12,985 nucleotides of DNA from Candidatus Poribacteria bacterium (GCA_009845505.1 VXZL01000404.1:1-12985), one strand, 5' to 3'. Shown: positions 1-5,991, counted from the stretch's first letter. A program made the numbers and translations. Notes: generated by a model from the sequence alone, not told the origin.

Positions 1-336
1 GTATATTTCTGGGCAATCTGTGTAGTTGTAAACCGATTTGAAACCGATGCCAAAAGTCCCAATTTGCGTTAAATCTTTACTACTTGAACCTAACGAACAG
101 ATATTACGCACATCTTTTTCGCTGAACTGATCCCCATCGTTCCAAACGAACAGTTCGTTTTCTTTCAATCGCAGTTCCAATTGCGAACTTTTGCTGTCAA
201 CAGCATTCTGGATAAGCTCATAGATGCAATGCGTTTTTTCTTTGTAAAGTTGCTCGTAGAAGAAACTACGATGATGTTTAAATGAGCCATAACCCACTCG
301 ATGCTCTTCAGCTATCTTTTTGTAGTCTGTTGCCAT
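1..336 (-). CDS. GHKL/HSP90-like ATPase, N-terminal part (runs off left edge)
   Basis: Reading the minus strand from an ATG at 336-334 gives 112 open codons to the window edge, so the gene is cut and its C-terminal part is not visible. The visible residues form the start of a GHKL (HSP90/histidine-kinase/MutL fold) ATP-binding domain. An N-box-like YELIQNAVDS lies at about residues 39-48 (E40, N44), a G1-type VWNDGDQFS at 64-72 (D67, G68), and a glycine-rich lid GTFGIGFKSVY at 93-103. The order ELIQN...NDG...GIGFKS resembles sacsin-like and HSP90-like ATPases more than sensor kinases, because no sensor domain precedes it. A GGAGG lies about 19 bp before the ATG, rather far. Proteins starting this way are often large and can carry nuclease or DUF domains; here that is unknown. 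The ATPase fold is well supported, the cellular role is not. Confidence 0.8.
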   Translation of the reverse strand, partial: MATDYKKIAEEHRVGYGSFKHHRSFFYEQLYKEKTHCIYELIQNAVDSKSSQLELRLKENELFVWNDGDQFSEKDVRNICSLGSSSKDLTQIGTFGIGFKSVYNYTDCPEIY

Positions 337-377
337 AATTTGTTTTTCTACTCTTCCTCCCGAAATTTCAAATCTTC

Positions 378-511
378 AGGACTTACACAATTTTAATATA
401 TGAGCCGAGAATGTGTTATTTTTAACCACTAAATCAATCAACGGTATGAAGGTTCTCCTTATGGCATTCCCCCCTTATCAGCGGGACTTTAAGAGAAAAT
501 GCGTAAGTTCT
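378..511. mobile_element. MITE-like palindromic element, 134 bp, non-coding
   Basis: The two ends are inverted repeats of each other: AGGACTTACACAATTTT on the left (378-394) and, on the opposite strand, AGAACTTACGCATTTT on the right (511-496). They differ by two substitutions and one indel. There is no ORF inside. A 5-bp direct repeat ATCTT lies just outside both ends (372-376 and 512-516) and could be a target-site duplication, although the right copy is also part of a small hairpin. The interior contains a C-run and a CTTATCAGCGGG stretch that looks like a decayed stem. It separates the ATPase gene from the gene ending at 544 and fills most of this 207-bp gap. Inference: a non-autonomous transposon derivative mobilised by a transposase elsewhere. 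Confidence 0.6.
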
Positions 512-526
512 ATCTTGCCAGATAGA
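509..526 (-). terminator. Small hairpin after the 544-1230 gene, possible weak terminator
   Basis: TCTATCT and AGATAGA form a 7-bp perfect stem around a 4-nt loop, 18-35 bp past the stop codon of the minus-strand gene ending at 544. It is AU-rich and not directly followed by a U-run on the minus strand, so termination would be weak. It also touches the end of the MITE-like element, so it may simply be part of that insertion site. Confidence 0.25.
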
Positions 527-543
527 GCGTATCTACCACACAT

Positions 544-1230
544 TTATTCATAAGTTTTCGACTTCGCGTGGCGGGCACTGCTTCTCAGACCCCAGACGCT
601 CCCCGTGAAATCGCTGTCAATCAGCTGCTGGAAAATGTCATAGCGAGATCTCGGCTTGATTTCAAACCGATCTACTTCCGGTAAAAACGGATAGATCGCC
701 GTTTCACCCGCCAAGATCGCGAAGAATTTACCACGTCTATTCGGAAGAAAAATCGGTCCCTTCCACTCCAGATCCTCCACGATGGGCGGCACCTCAGGAA
801 CAGCCATTTCTGCATGGAGAAGCACCTCTACCCTATGGTATAATTTAATAAAAGCCGGGAGCTTGTTTTCGAGTTGGATGTCGGCTTGAGAATAAGGAGT
901 CCGAAAAAACACCTTCTCCGAAAAAGCCAAGAGTCTGGAGGAATTAAATGCGTGTGGCAAATAGTATCCATCCAAACTCGTTCCATTTTCATTATAGCAG
1001 ACCCCAACAGCGATAACAAACTCACGAAATTTAAATCCCCTCCATTTTGCGTCTATCGCACTGAGCAATAGAATCGCCTTATCGGCTTCCTGATACGGAA
1101 AGAAACCTTGCTTGCGCAACGCCTCTTTCCAGAACGATAAATCCGCTGTGCCATAGAGTGTGACCTCTCTAACATTATCAAGGTCTGCGGCGTATTTGAT
1201 GGAGGTATTTGAGGTTCCGCTATTCTTCAT
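544..1230 (-). CDS. Hypothetical protein, possibly acetoacetate-decarboxylase-like fold
   Basis: This is a 228-residue protein without signal peptide or membrane segment, so probably cytoplasmic. I do not recognise the family with confidence. The first half has REVTLYGTADLSFWKEAL at about residues 21-38, followed by a hydrophobic AILLLSAIDAKWRG and FREFVIAVGV. This beta-rich pattern recalls acetoacetate-decarboxylase-like or DUF2071-type proteins, but no catalytic lysine motif can be assigned by eye. The second half is rich in proline and aromatic residues (EDLEWKGPIFLPNRRGKFF). The ATG at 1230-1228 lies inside the end of the GH32-like gene, whose stop is at 1222-1220. The 11-bp overlap means the two are co-transcribed and probably translationally coupled, suggesting a related sugar-derived substrate. 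Gene reality is well supported; function is open. Confidence 0.7.
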   Translation of the reverse strand: MKNSGTSNTSIKYAADLDNVREVTLYGTADLSFWKEALRKQGFFPYQEADKAILLLSAIDAKWRGFKFREFVIAVGVCYNENGTSLDGYYLPHAFNSSRLLAFSEKVFFRTPYSQADIQLENKLPAFIKLYHRVEVLLHAEMAVPEVPPIVEDLEWKGPIFLPNRRGKFFAILAGETAIYPFLPEVDRFEIKPRSRYDIFQQLIDSDFTGSVWGLRSSARHAKSKTYE

Positions 1231-2782
1231 AGATATTCTTCATCTGCCAAGCGTTTAGCGATTTGAGTTCGCAGGCTTGCCCTTGTGAGCGCAACGACAC
1301 ACCCACACTATCTTCCCTGTCCGGATAGACACGCATCGCGACGCACTGCTTCCCATTGGCGAATACCTCTACGACACTCTTATCAACAAACACACGTAAT
1401 TTGAGAGTCTCGTCTTGGGCAATGGAGACCGGTCCAGTCTCAGGCGCACGTGAAAGGACATCTGGTGCAGTTGACGAATACGATGAGTCAATTGTAAGGA
1501 GACTATCACGCACACGGTCAGGTATGTCTGGGTTGCGCAGTCCGCGTTCTCTGAAGAAAGCAATACGAGTGAACTCCTCCTTCTGTGGTGAACGTAGGAC
1601 GTTCAATTCAACCATTGGTGCCGATTTCGGATCGATTTCGAGTTTAAGTTCCATCGCATTGCCCACTATACCCTCCAAGACGATTTCTTCGTTTGCGGGT
1701 AAGGTCATCGCATTGACCTGCTGATGCGCATACCGCAACGACTCAATATCACCTGCGGGTTCAACACCGACTTCATCTTTGGAGAGGAGGGTCAGTCGGC
1801 GGGGTAGCGTCATAATCTGATTCCAGCCTTTGGTAGGCTTCGCTGGATTCATATTATAGATAACGATGAGTCCACCTTTGCCATCAGGCGTTGCCGAAGG
1901 GGCGTGGACACCGGCGGGTGATGCTGCACCAAAATTGTTTTTCGCCCCTGCTGTCACAACAAATTTGTCGCGTTCAGTATCATAATCACCGATCAGGTAT
2001 TGCCCACCGCTTATATGACTGAAGAAGAGGAGTATATGTCGGTCGCCGATGGGCCAAAAATACGGGCAGGCACCGTCATCACCGACCAATGTGAACTGGT
2101 CATCCTCAATGAACGGATGCAGATAGACCCAATTCGCGAGGTCTGCTGAACGGAGCAAAAAGTTTGCGCGGATACGTTTGCCACCGGGTCCGTGCGGGAG
2201 CGTGCCACCTGAAAGTGAATAATACAAACCATCTTTTTTCCAAATACACGGATCAAAGACGCGATACACCGGTGTCGTGCCATCGGCATGTTTCGCTGGA
2301 ATGACCGCTTTGCCGGAGACCTTCTCCCAATTCAGGAGCAGCGGATCGCTTGATACTGCTACCATGTTCCCAACAACCGTTCCGTGGTACATCGCAATCA
2401 CGCGGTCTTCCTCTACAAGCGTTGCACCCGAAAAACAGCATCTTTCGGGGTTCGGATAGATCGCATAAGGCAGGTCGCGCCAGTGGATGAGGTCGTCGCT
2501 AATTGCGTGTCCCCAATGCTGCCGCGTATCTTCAGGTGGATACGCCTGATAAAAAAGATGCCAGCGTCCCTGCCAGAAACACAGACCGTTCGGGTCGTTA
2601 AGCATCGCCTCAGGGTTGATATAGTGATAGATAGGACGATGTGGGTCGCCTTCATAAGCCTTTCGTGCAGCGATGAGCCGTTGCATCAAGGGATTCGTCT
2701 CCAACTGCGCTTCTTGTTCTTCCAACGTCTCCGCGAATGTGTAATGCGGTACAAGCGAAGTATAGTCTTCGTTGGTTTCCAT
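1220..2782 (-). CDS. Glycoside hydrolase family 32 (beta-fructosidase-like) with altered catalytic motifs
   Basis: This 520-residue protein has the two-domain GH32 layout. The N-terminal five-bladed propeller starts with MLNDPNG (60-66, nucleophile Asp63), then GRWHLFYQAYPP, FSGA (117-120) and SNW/LPRRLTL-type blades. The C-terminal beta-sandwich ends with LRVFVDKSVVEVFANG (462-477), a GH32C hallmark. GH32 enzymes hydrolyse fructosyl linkages in sucrose, levan or inulin. Two of the three catalytic motifs are changed. RDP reads VFDP (Asp177 kept, Arg replaced by Phe176). The acid/base motif ECP reads GACP (238-240), with Ala238 where Glu is expected; the codon is a clear GCC. It may be a divergent subfamily with another acid, or act on a different sugar. 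No signal peptide is seen, so it is probably intracellular. The start has a good AGAGGAGAC site 5-6 bp upstream. It leads the operon with the 544-1230 gene. Confidence 0.88.
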   Translation of the reverse strand: METNEDYTSLVPHYTFAETLEEQEAQLETNPLMQRLIAARKAYEGDPHRPIYHYINPEAMLNDPNGLCFWQGRWHLFYQAYPPEDTRQHWGHAISDDLIHWRDLPYAIYPNPERCCFSGATLVEEDRVIAMYHGTVVGNMVAVSSDPLLLNWEKVSGKAVIPAKHADGTTPVYRVFDPCIWKKDGLYYSLSGGTLPHGPGGKRIRANFLLRSADLANWVYLHPFIEDDQFTLVGDDGACPYFWPIGDRHILLFFSHISGGQYLIGDYDTERDKFVVTAGAKNNFGAASPAGVHAPSATPDGKGGLIVIYNMNPAKPTKGWNQIMTLPRRLTLLSKDEVGVEPAGDIESLRYAHQQVNAMTLPANEEIVLEGIVGNAMELKLEIDPKSAPMVELNVLRSPQKEEFTRIAFFRERGLRNPDIPDRVRDSLLTIDSSYSSTAPDVLSRAPETGPVSIAQDETLKLRVFVDKSVVEVFANGKQCVAMRVYPDREDSVGVSLRSQGQACELKSLNAWQMKNIYEE

Positions 2783-2827
2783 CGTGTCTCCTCTGTTACG
2801 TAAACGCTATGAAATACTGTGGTAGTT

Positions 2828-2856
2828 AGAATAGCATAGACATGCCTGTATGTCCA
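2828..2856 (-). promoter_or_regulatory. Predicted sigma-70 promoter of the GH32 operon
   Basis: On the minus strand, TGGACA (2856-2851) is followed after 17 bp by TATTCT (2833-2828), with a TGC extended -10 directly before it. Transcription would start near 2821, about 40 bp before the ATG at 2782. The -35 hexamer is one arm of the inverted repeat 2839-2854, so a regulator bound there should block it. Confidence 0.55.
2839..2854. promoter_or_regulatory. Inverted repeat GACAT-N6-ATGTC, candidate operator for GH32 promoter
   Basis: Perfect 5-bp arms GACAT (2839-2843) and ATGTC (2850-2854) overlap the -35 and spacer of the GH32 promoter. A near-identical repeat occurs 53 bp away at the divergent promoter. 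The matching placement is what supports an operator; a single 5-bp repeat alone would not. Confidence 0.45.
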
Positions 2857-2889
2857 GAAAATTTTCCGTTCCCGCCTTCCGATTTTGAA

Positions 2890-2918
2890 TTGACATCACT
2901 TTTATGTCCTGCTACAAT
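2890..2918 (+). promoter_or_regulatory. Strong predicted sigma-70 promoter of mannonate dehydratase operon
   Basis: A perfect -35 TTGACA (2890-2895) is followed by a 17-bp spacer and TACAAT (2913-2918), five of six matches to the -10 consensus. The start of transcription would be near 2925, leaving a ~60-nt leader before the ATG at 2985, which has an AAAGGAG ribosome site at 2968-2974. This is the best promoter in the window and probably drives the dehydratase and the LamG genes behind it. Confidence 0.7.
2892..2908. promoter_or_regulatory. Inverted repeat GACAT-N7-ATGTC, candidate operator for dehydratase promoter
   Basis: Arms GACAT (2892-2896) and ATGTC (2904-2908) cover the end of the -35 hexamer and most of the spacer of the plus-strand promoter. 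This is the same arrangement as the copy at 2839-2854 on the divergent promoter. The centres are about 53-54 bp apart, close to five helical turns, so two bound regulators could lie on one DNA face. Confidence 0.45.
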
Positions 2919-2984
2919 GCATAAGTGTTATCTGAGGGCAACACGTTGATTAGGACACTCGATCGTTAAAGGAGTAATGAAGCG

Positions 2985-3983
2985 ATGGATAGAACCGAAC
3001 AGCAACCACGCAAAAAGGCGGAGATGCACGTCGGTGTTCAAGGCATCGGGACCTCTCCTAAAGAGTTGGCATTCCTTGTTCGCCACGGTGTAACGCACAT
3101 GGATGCCTCCGTTGGGAATACCGAAACCGAAACACTGATTCGGCACAAGGCAGAGGCAGCCGAAGTCGGGGTCAGCCTCGAAATGATTCACATCGGGCTT
3201 CCAAAAAGCATCATATTCGCCCAAGATCCACAACGCGATAAGGACCTCGATGCCGTCTGCCAGATGATCGAAAATGCTGCAGCGGCAGGGTTACGCGGTT
3301 TGAACTATAATTTCTGCATCCTGAGCCATCAACGAACAGAAAGCACCCTCGGACGCGGCGGTTCACGTTACAGTACGTTTGACTTCTCCAAATATGACAA
3401 CGAAACACTTTCAGAAGCAGGTGAGGTGAGTCGTGAAGAGGCGTTTGACCGAATCGCTTATTTCCTTGAGCGCGTCATTCCGGTTGCCGAGGCAAATCGT
3501 GTCCAAATGGCGTGCCATCCGAACGATCCACCCGCTCCTATTTTGAGAGGTGTTGAACGCTGGAATTACCCCGTGTTCGACGGCTTGAAACGCTTCTCTG
3601 AAATCGTCGATAGTCCGTATCACGGCTTTAACTTCTGTTGTGGTACAGTTTCGGAGGGTTTAGACGATCCCGCTACCGAATTCTACGAAATCCTCCGCTA
3701 CTTCGGCGAGCGGAAAAAACTTTTTAACATCCACTTTCGCAACATCCGTGGCGGATTACACAATTTCCAAGAAGTCTGGCCCGACGAAGGACACTTGGAC
3801 ATGCATAAGGTCGCACAAACACTGCGAGATGTGGAATATCCCTACATGCTCATGCCTGACCACGCACCAGGGCATCCAGATGACCGATCACCGTCGGGTG
3901 TTTCCGGTCGTGTCCGACAAGCGTGGGCATTCCAATTCGGATATATCATCGCCTTGATTCAGGCGGTAAATTCAGAAGCATAG
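2985..3983 (+). CDS. uxuA: Mannonate dehydratase (UxuA family), TIM barrel
   Basis: UxuA dehydrates D-mannonate to 2-keto-3-deoxy-D-gluconate in hexuronate catabolism, in the cytoplasm, with a divalent metal. This 332-residue protein shows the family's motif series: HPNDPP (178-183), FCCGT (217-221), HFRN (250-253), DEGHLDM (267-273) and MPDH (290-293), followed by GRVRQAWAFQFGYIIALIQAV at the C-terminus. His178, Cys218, His250 and Asp292 match the expected metal-binding set. It is shorter than the ~390-residue E. coli enzyme, so it belongs to a compact branch whose substrate may be a related sugar acid. ATG 2985 is chosen because it is the first in-frame start after AAAGGAG; ATG 2977 is out of frame. 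It is divergent from the GH32 gene and followed by LamG genes after 81 bp. The last ~35 bp recur at 4856-4889 as a duplication scar. Confidence 0.85.
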   Translation: MDRTEQQPRKKAEMHVGVQGIGTSPKELAFLVRHGVTHMDASVGNTETETLIRHKAEAAEVGVSLEMIHIGLPKSIIFAQDPQRDKDLDAVCQMIENAAAAGLRGLNYNFCILSHQRTESTLGRGGSRYSTFDFSKYDNETLSEAGEVSREEAFDRIAYFLERVIPVAEANRVQMACHPNDPPAPILRGVERWNYPVFDGLKRFSEIVDSPYHGFNFCCGTVSEGLDDPATEFYEILRYFGERKKLFNIHFRNIRGGLHNFQEVWPDEGHLDMHKVAQTLRDVEYPYMLMPDHAPGHPDDRSPSGVSGRVRQAWAFQFGYIIALIQAVNSEA

Positions 3984-4844
3984 ATCGCTTTGTTTCAGTT
4001 AGAGCGGCACAGTCTCACAATCAAAACGTCCCTTAATGGTAGATTTAACTTTTAGGAGGTAAAAATGAAATTCATTATAATTTGCTTAGCAATCACGGTC
4101 TGCCTGACCTTCACAGTACAAACTTATGCAGAGATTGACTTTTCAACCGCACGAGGGATTTGGCTACTCGACGAGGGTGAAGGCAATGTTATCAACGATA
4201 TTTCTGGAAACGACAATCAAGGTGAACTTCAAGGAGGCGAATGGAGCGAAGGACCCGACGGTGGTCCCGCCCTAAGTTTAAATGGACAAGATGATCGGGT
4301 TATCATTTCTGACTCCGATAGTATGTATCTGGAAGGGGCATGGACGATCACTGCTTGGACTTTTGTGAATAACACCGAGAATGGGTTCGGACACATCCTC
4401 GGCAAGAGACCTGCGTCTGGCACAGTAGCAAATTACGCATTCAGAACAAGCGGCAACGGGACCGGATGGGAAGCTTACTTTGCGCGAGATGGTTGGAAAG
4501 GTGCCTGGAACCAAGGAAGCGTAAAGAAAGATACTTGGTTGTATATGACCGCAACGTATGACGGAACGGATACCATTAAGATCTATGAAAATGGAACTGA
4601 AATTGGTTCTGTTGGCGGAATGGGCGGACCAGGACCTCGAAATGACACTGATGTCAACATCGGCGGCTGGACCAACAACACTTCAGAGACACTTGACGGT
4701 ATGCTGTCTGAGGTCGCAATTTTCGACGTCGCACTGGAAGTAGACGATATAAACACCCTTATGGAACAGGGACTCTCGTCTCTTACGGATGTTGAGCCTG
4801 CCGGAAAACTGGCAACGACGTGGGCAAGTCTCAAATCTCAATAA
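3938..4844 (+). repeat. Tandem duplication, unit 1 (dehydratase 3' end + leader + LamG gene)
   Basis: The segment from the last codons of the dehydratase gene through the first LamG gene is matched by 4856-5851. Matching landmarks are CGGATATATCATC/CGGATACATCATC and GGTAAATT at the start, TTTCAGTTAGAG (3993-4004 against 5010-5021), TTAATGGTA, and AGGAGGTAAAAATGAAA at the start codons. The coding parts follow collinearly to the stop. The copies differ by substitutions and small indels, so the event is not recent. Confidence 0.75.
4065..4844 (+). CDS. Secreted LamG-domain (concanavalin-A-like) protein, copy 1
   Basis: This 259-residue protein begins with a signal peptide (basic start, hydrophobic core FIIICLAITVCLTF, predicted cleavage after TYA near residue 23). 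It then has one LamG/jelly-roll domain from GIWLLDEGEG (about 32) to VAIFDVALEVDDINTLMEQGL (about 218-238). Such domains bind glycans or proteins and occur as appendages of secreted enzymes; here no catalytic domain is attached. The C-terminal tail PAGKLATTWASLKSQ is not part of LamG and is shared with the second copy, which suggests a sorting or attachment role (inference). Translation is supported by a textbook AGGAGGT at 4054-4060, four bases before the ATG. It lies 81 bp behind the mannonate dehydratase without a terminator between, so it is probably in the same transcript. Role guess: binding of extracellular polysaccharide. Confidence 0.85.
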   Translation: MKFIIICLAITVCLTFTVQTYAEIDFSTARGIWLLDEGEGNVINDISGNDNQGELQGGEWSEGPDGGPALSLNGQDDRVIISDSDSMYLEGAWTITAWTFVNNTENGFGHILGKRPASGTVANYAFRTSGNGTGWEAYFARDGWKGAWNQGSVKKDTWLYMTATYDGTDTIKIYENGTEIGSVGGMGGPGPRNDTDVNIGGWTNNTSETLDGMLSEVAIFDVALEVDDINTLMEQGLSSLTDVEPAGKLATTWASLKSQ

Positions 4845-4855
4845 TAGATAATAAC

Positions 4856-4889
4856 CGGATACATCATCCCTCTGATTCGTAGGTAAATT
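4856..4889 (+). pseudogene. Remnant of the 3' end of the mannonate dehydratase gene
   Basis: 34 bp starting CGGATACATCATC and ending GGTAAATT match 3938-3972 of the dehydratase gene at roughly 27 of 35 positions, with one deleted base that breaks the frame. It sits directly after the first LamG gene, where a tandem duplication that began inside the dehydratase gene would leave it. It codes for nothing. The downstream continuation is interrupted by the element at 4889-4993. Confidence 0.6.
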
Positions 4890-4993
4890 TATAGTAGATT
4901 ACGGAATTGCTTATACACTTTGCATCGGCGAGGTTAGGAAACCTCGCCTACCAGGGGCTGGAGATGTGTATTTATTTTCGGAATTCACTATAA
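4889..4993. mobile_element. MITE-like palindromic element, ~105 bp, inserted in the duplication scar
   Basis: The outer ends are inverted repeats: TTATAGTAGATTACGGAATT on the left against TTATAGTGAATTCCG read inward from the right. Inner pairs are ATACAC (4913-4918) with GTGTAT (4966-4971). A perfect 9-bp hairpin sits at the centre (4927-4948) with a smaller one beside it (CCAG-GGG-CTGG, 4951-4961). There is no ORF. Alignment of the two LamG duplication units shows this stretch only in unit 2: the flanks GGTAAATT and the AAGCATAGATCGCTTTG-like segment are continuous in unit 1. It is therefore an insertion later than, or at the time of, the duplication. A TA target is possible because TATA occurs at both ends. 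Confidence 0.65.
4927..4948. repeat. Perfect 9-bp hairpin inside the MITE-like element
   Basis: Arms GGCGAGGTT (4927-4935) and AACCTCGCC (4940-4948) pair perfectly around the loop AGGA. In RNA this would be a stable stem between the two LamG reading frames. Without a U-run it is unlikely to terminate well, but it may slow the polymerase or set a processing point, lowering expression of the second LamG copy relative to the first. Confidence 0.6.
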
Positions 4994-5068
4994 AACAGGG
5001 ATTGATTGGTTTCAGTTAGAGTGAACAGAATGTCGCTTAATGGTAAATTCAACCTTTAGGAGGTAAAA

Positions 5069-5851
5069 ATGAAACCCATTATAGTTTGCTTAGCGATAAT
5101 TACCATCAGTCTGACTTTCACAGTGCAAACTTATGCGGAGATTGATTTTGAAACCGCACGAGGGATTTGGCTACTCGATGAAGGGAAAGGCAAGGATATT
5201 GAGGATATTTCTGGAAACGAAAATCACGGTGAACTTCAGGGAGGAAAATGGGTTAAAGGCCCCGATGGTCCTGCCCTCAGTTTAAATGGACAAGATGATC
5301 GGGTTATCATTCCTGACTCGGATAGTATGTATCTGGAAGAGGCGTGGTCAATTACTGCCTGGGCTTATGTAAATAAATCCGAGAACGGCTATGGACATAT
5401 TCTCGGCAAAAGACCTGCAGCGGGTACGGTGGCTAATTACGCCTTCAGGACGAGCAGCACCGGTACCGGTTGGGAAGCTTACTTTGCAAACGGCGGCTGG
5501 AAAGGGGCATGGAATCAAAATCAGGTCAAAAAAGATACCTGGTTGTACATGACCGCAACTTACGACGCAAAGGATAAGATTACAATCTACGAAAATGCTG
5601 AAGAAATTGGCGGTGCTGCCGGGATGGGTAAACCGGCACCTCGGAATGATACTGATGTCAACATTGGCGGTTGGACCAACAACACATCAGAGACACTTGA
5701 CGGTATGCTCTATGAGGTCGCAATTTTCGCTTCCGTCCTGGAAGTAGACGATATAGAGGTGCTGATGGAGGAAGGGTTAGTGACACTACTGCCTGTTAAA
5801 CCTGCTGGTAAACTTGCAACGACGTGGGCAGGTATCAAAGCTCGGCAATAG
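5069..5851 (+). CDS. Secreted LamG-domain (concanavalin-A-like) protein, copy 2
   Basis: This 260-residue paralogue of the 4065-4844 protein has the same signal peptide pattern (cleavage expected after TYA near residue 24), one LamG domain and a PAGKLATTWAGIKARQ tail. By-eye alignment gives close to four-fifths identity. Long identical blocks include ALSLNGQDDRVII, HILGKRPA, VKKDTWLYMTATYD and the stretch around TNNTSETLDGML (about 202-213). Differences cluster in short loops, such as the region near residues 180-192 and the end before the tail. This is where diverged ligand specificity would appear, although neutral drift is equally possible. The ribosome site AGGAGGT (5058-5064) with four A's before the ATG is identical to copy 1. 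A likely terminator follows the gene. Confidence 0.85.
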   Translation: MKPIIVCLAIITISLTFTVQTYAEIDFETARGIWLLDEGKGKDIEDISGNENHGELQGGKWVKGPDGPALSLNGQDDRVIIPDSDSMYLEEAWSITAWAYVNKSENGYGHILGKRPAAGTVANYAFRTSSTGTGWEAYFANGGWKGAWNQNQVKKDTWLYMTATYDAKDKITIYENAEEIGGAAGMGKPAPRNDTDVNIGGWTNNTSETLDGMLYEVAIFASVLEVDDIEVLMEEGLVTLLPVKPAGKLATTWAGIKARQ

Positions 5852-5863
5852 GTTAAGTAAATT

Positions 5864-5907
5864 GGTGCAGCTGGTGTGTTCTCTAAACGACTGGCTGCAC
5901 CTATTTT
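5864..5907 (+). terminator. Probable rho-independent terminator after LamG copy 2
   Basis: Arms GGTGCAGC (5864-5871) and GCTGCACC (5894-5901) form an 8-bp perfect GC-rich stem, followed at once by TATTTTA. The loop is long (22 nt), which weakens the prediction. Its place 12 bp after the stop codon fits the end of the dehydratase-LamG-LamG transcript. Confidence 0.5.
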
Positions 5908-5916
5908 ACGGATGTT

Positions 5917-5934
5917 TGCTGTAGGAAAACAGCA
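5917..5934 (+). promoter_or_regulatory. Short hairpin upstream of the sulfatase gene
   Basis: TGCTGT (5917-5922) and ACAGCA (5929-5934) pair around AGGAAA, about 58 bp before the sulfatase ATG. It could be an operator or part of the 5' leader. Nothing else supports it and I find no convincing -35/-10 pair here. Confidence 0.25.
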
Positions 5935-5991
5935 TGATTGAAAATCTCGAACACGCGCGACTCACAATTCATCACCCAACACGGAGAGACT

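Larger units (their letters stand above)
4856..5851 (+). repeat. Tandem duplication, unit 2 (scar + MITE + leader + LamG gene)
   Basis: This is the counterpart of 3938-4844. After the dehydratase remnant it carries the extra 105-bp element, then the leader with TTTCAGTTAGAG (5010-5021) and the second LamG gene. Its leader between TTAGAG and the start codon is 13 bp shorter than in unit 1. Confidence 0.75.

Noticed and set aside
372..516. ATCTT flanks as proof of transposition
   Set aside because: Kept only as a hint: five bases can match by chance, and the right copy is also part of a hairpin stem.
2384..2803. 139-residue open frame on the plus strand antisense to the start of the GH32-like gene
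   Set aside because: It lies opposite conserved GH32 motifs, has no ribosome site or recognisable domain, and its sequence is explained by the codon pattern of the real gene.
2977..2979. ATG directly behind AAAGGAG upstream of the mannonate dehydratase
   Set aside because: It is out of frame with the conserved protein and only 2 bp from the ribosome site; ATG 2985 is in frame.
5938..5991. TTG start adding 18 residues to the sulfatase
   Set aside because: The added residues are polar and unlike a signal peptide, and ATG 5992 has GGAG at good spacing directly before the conserved first strand.
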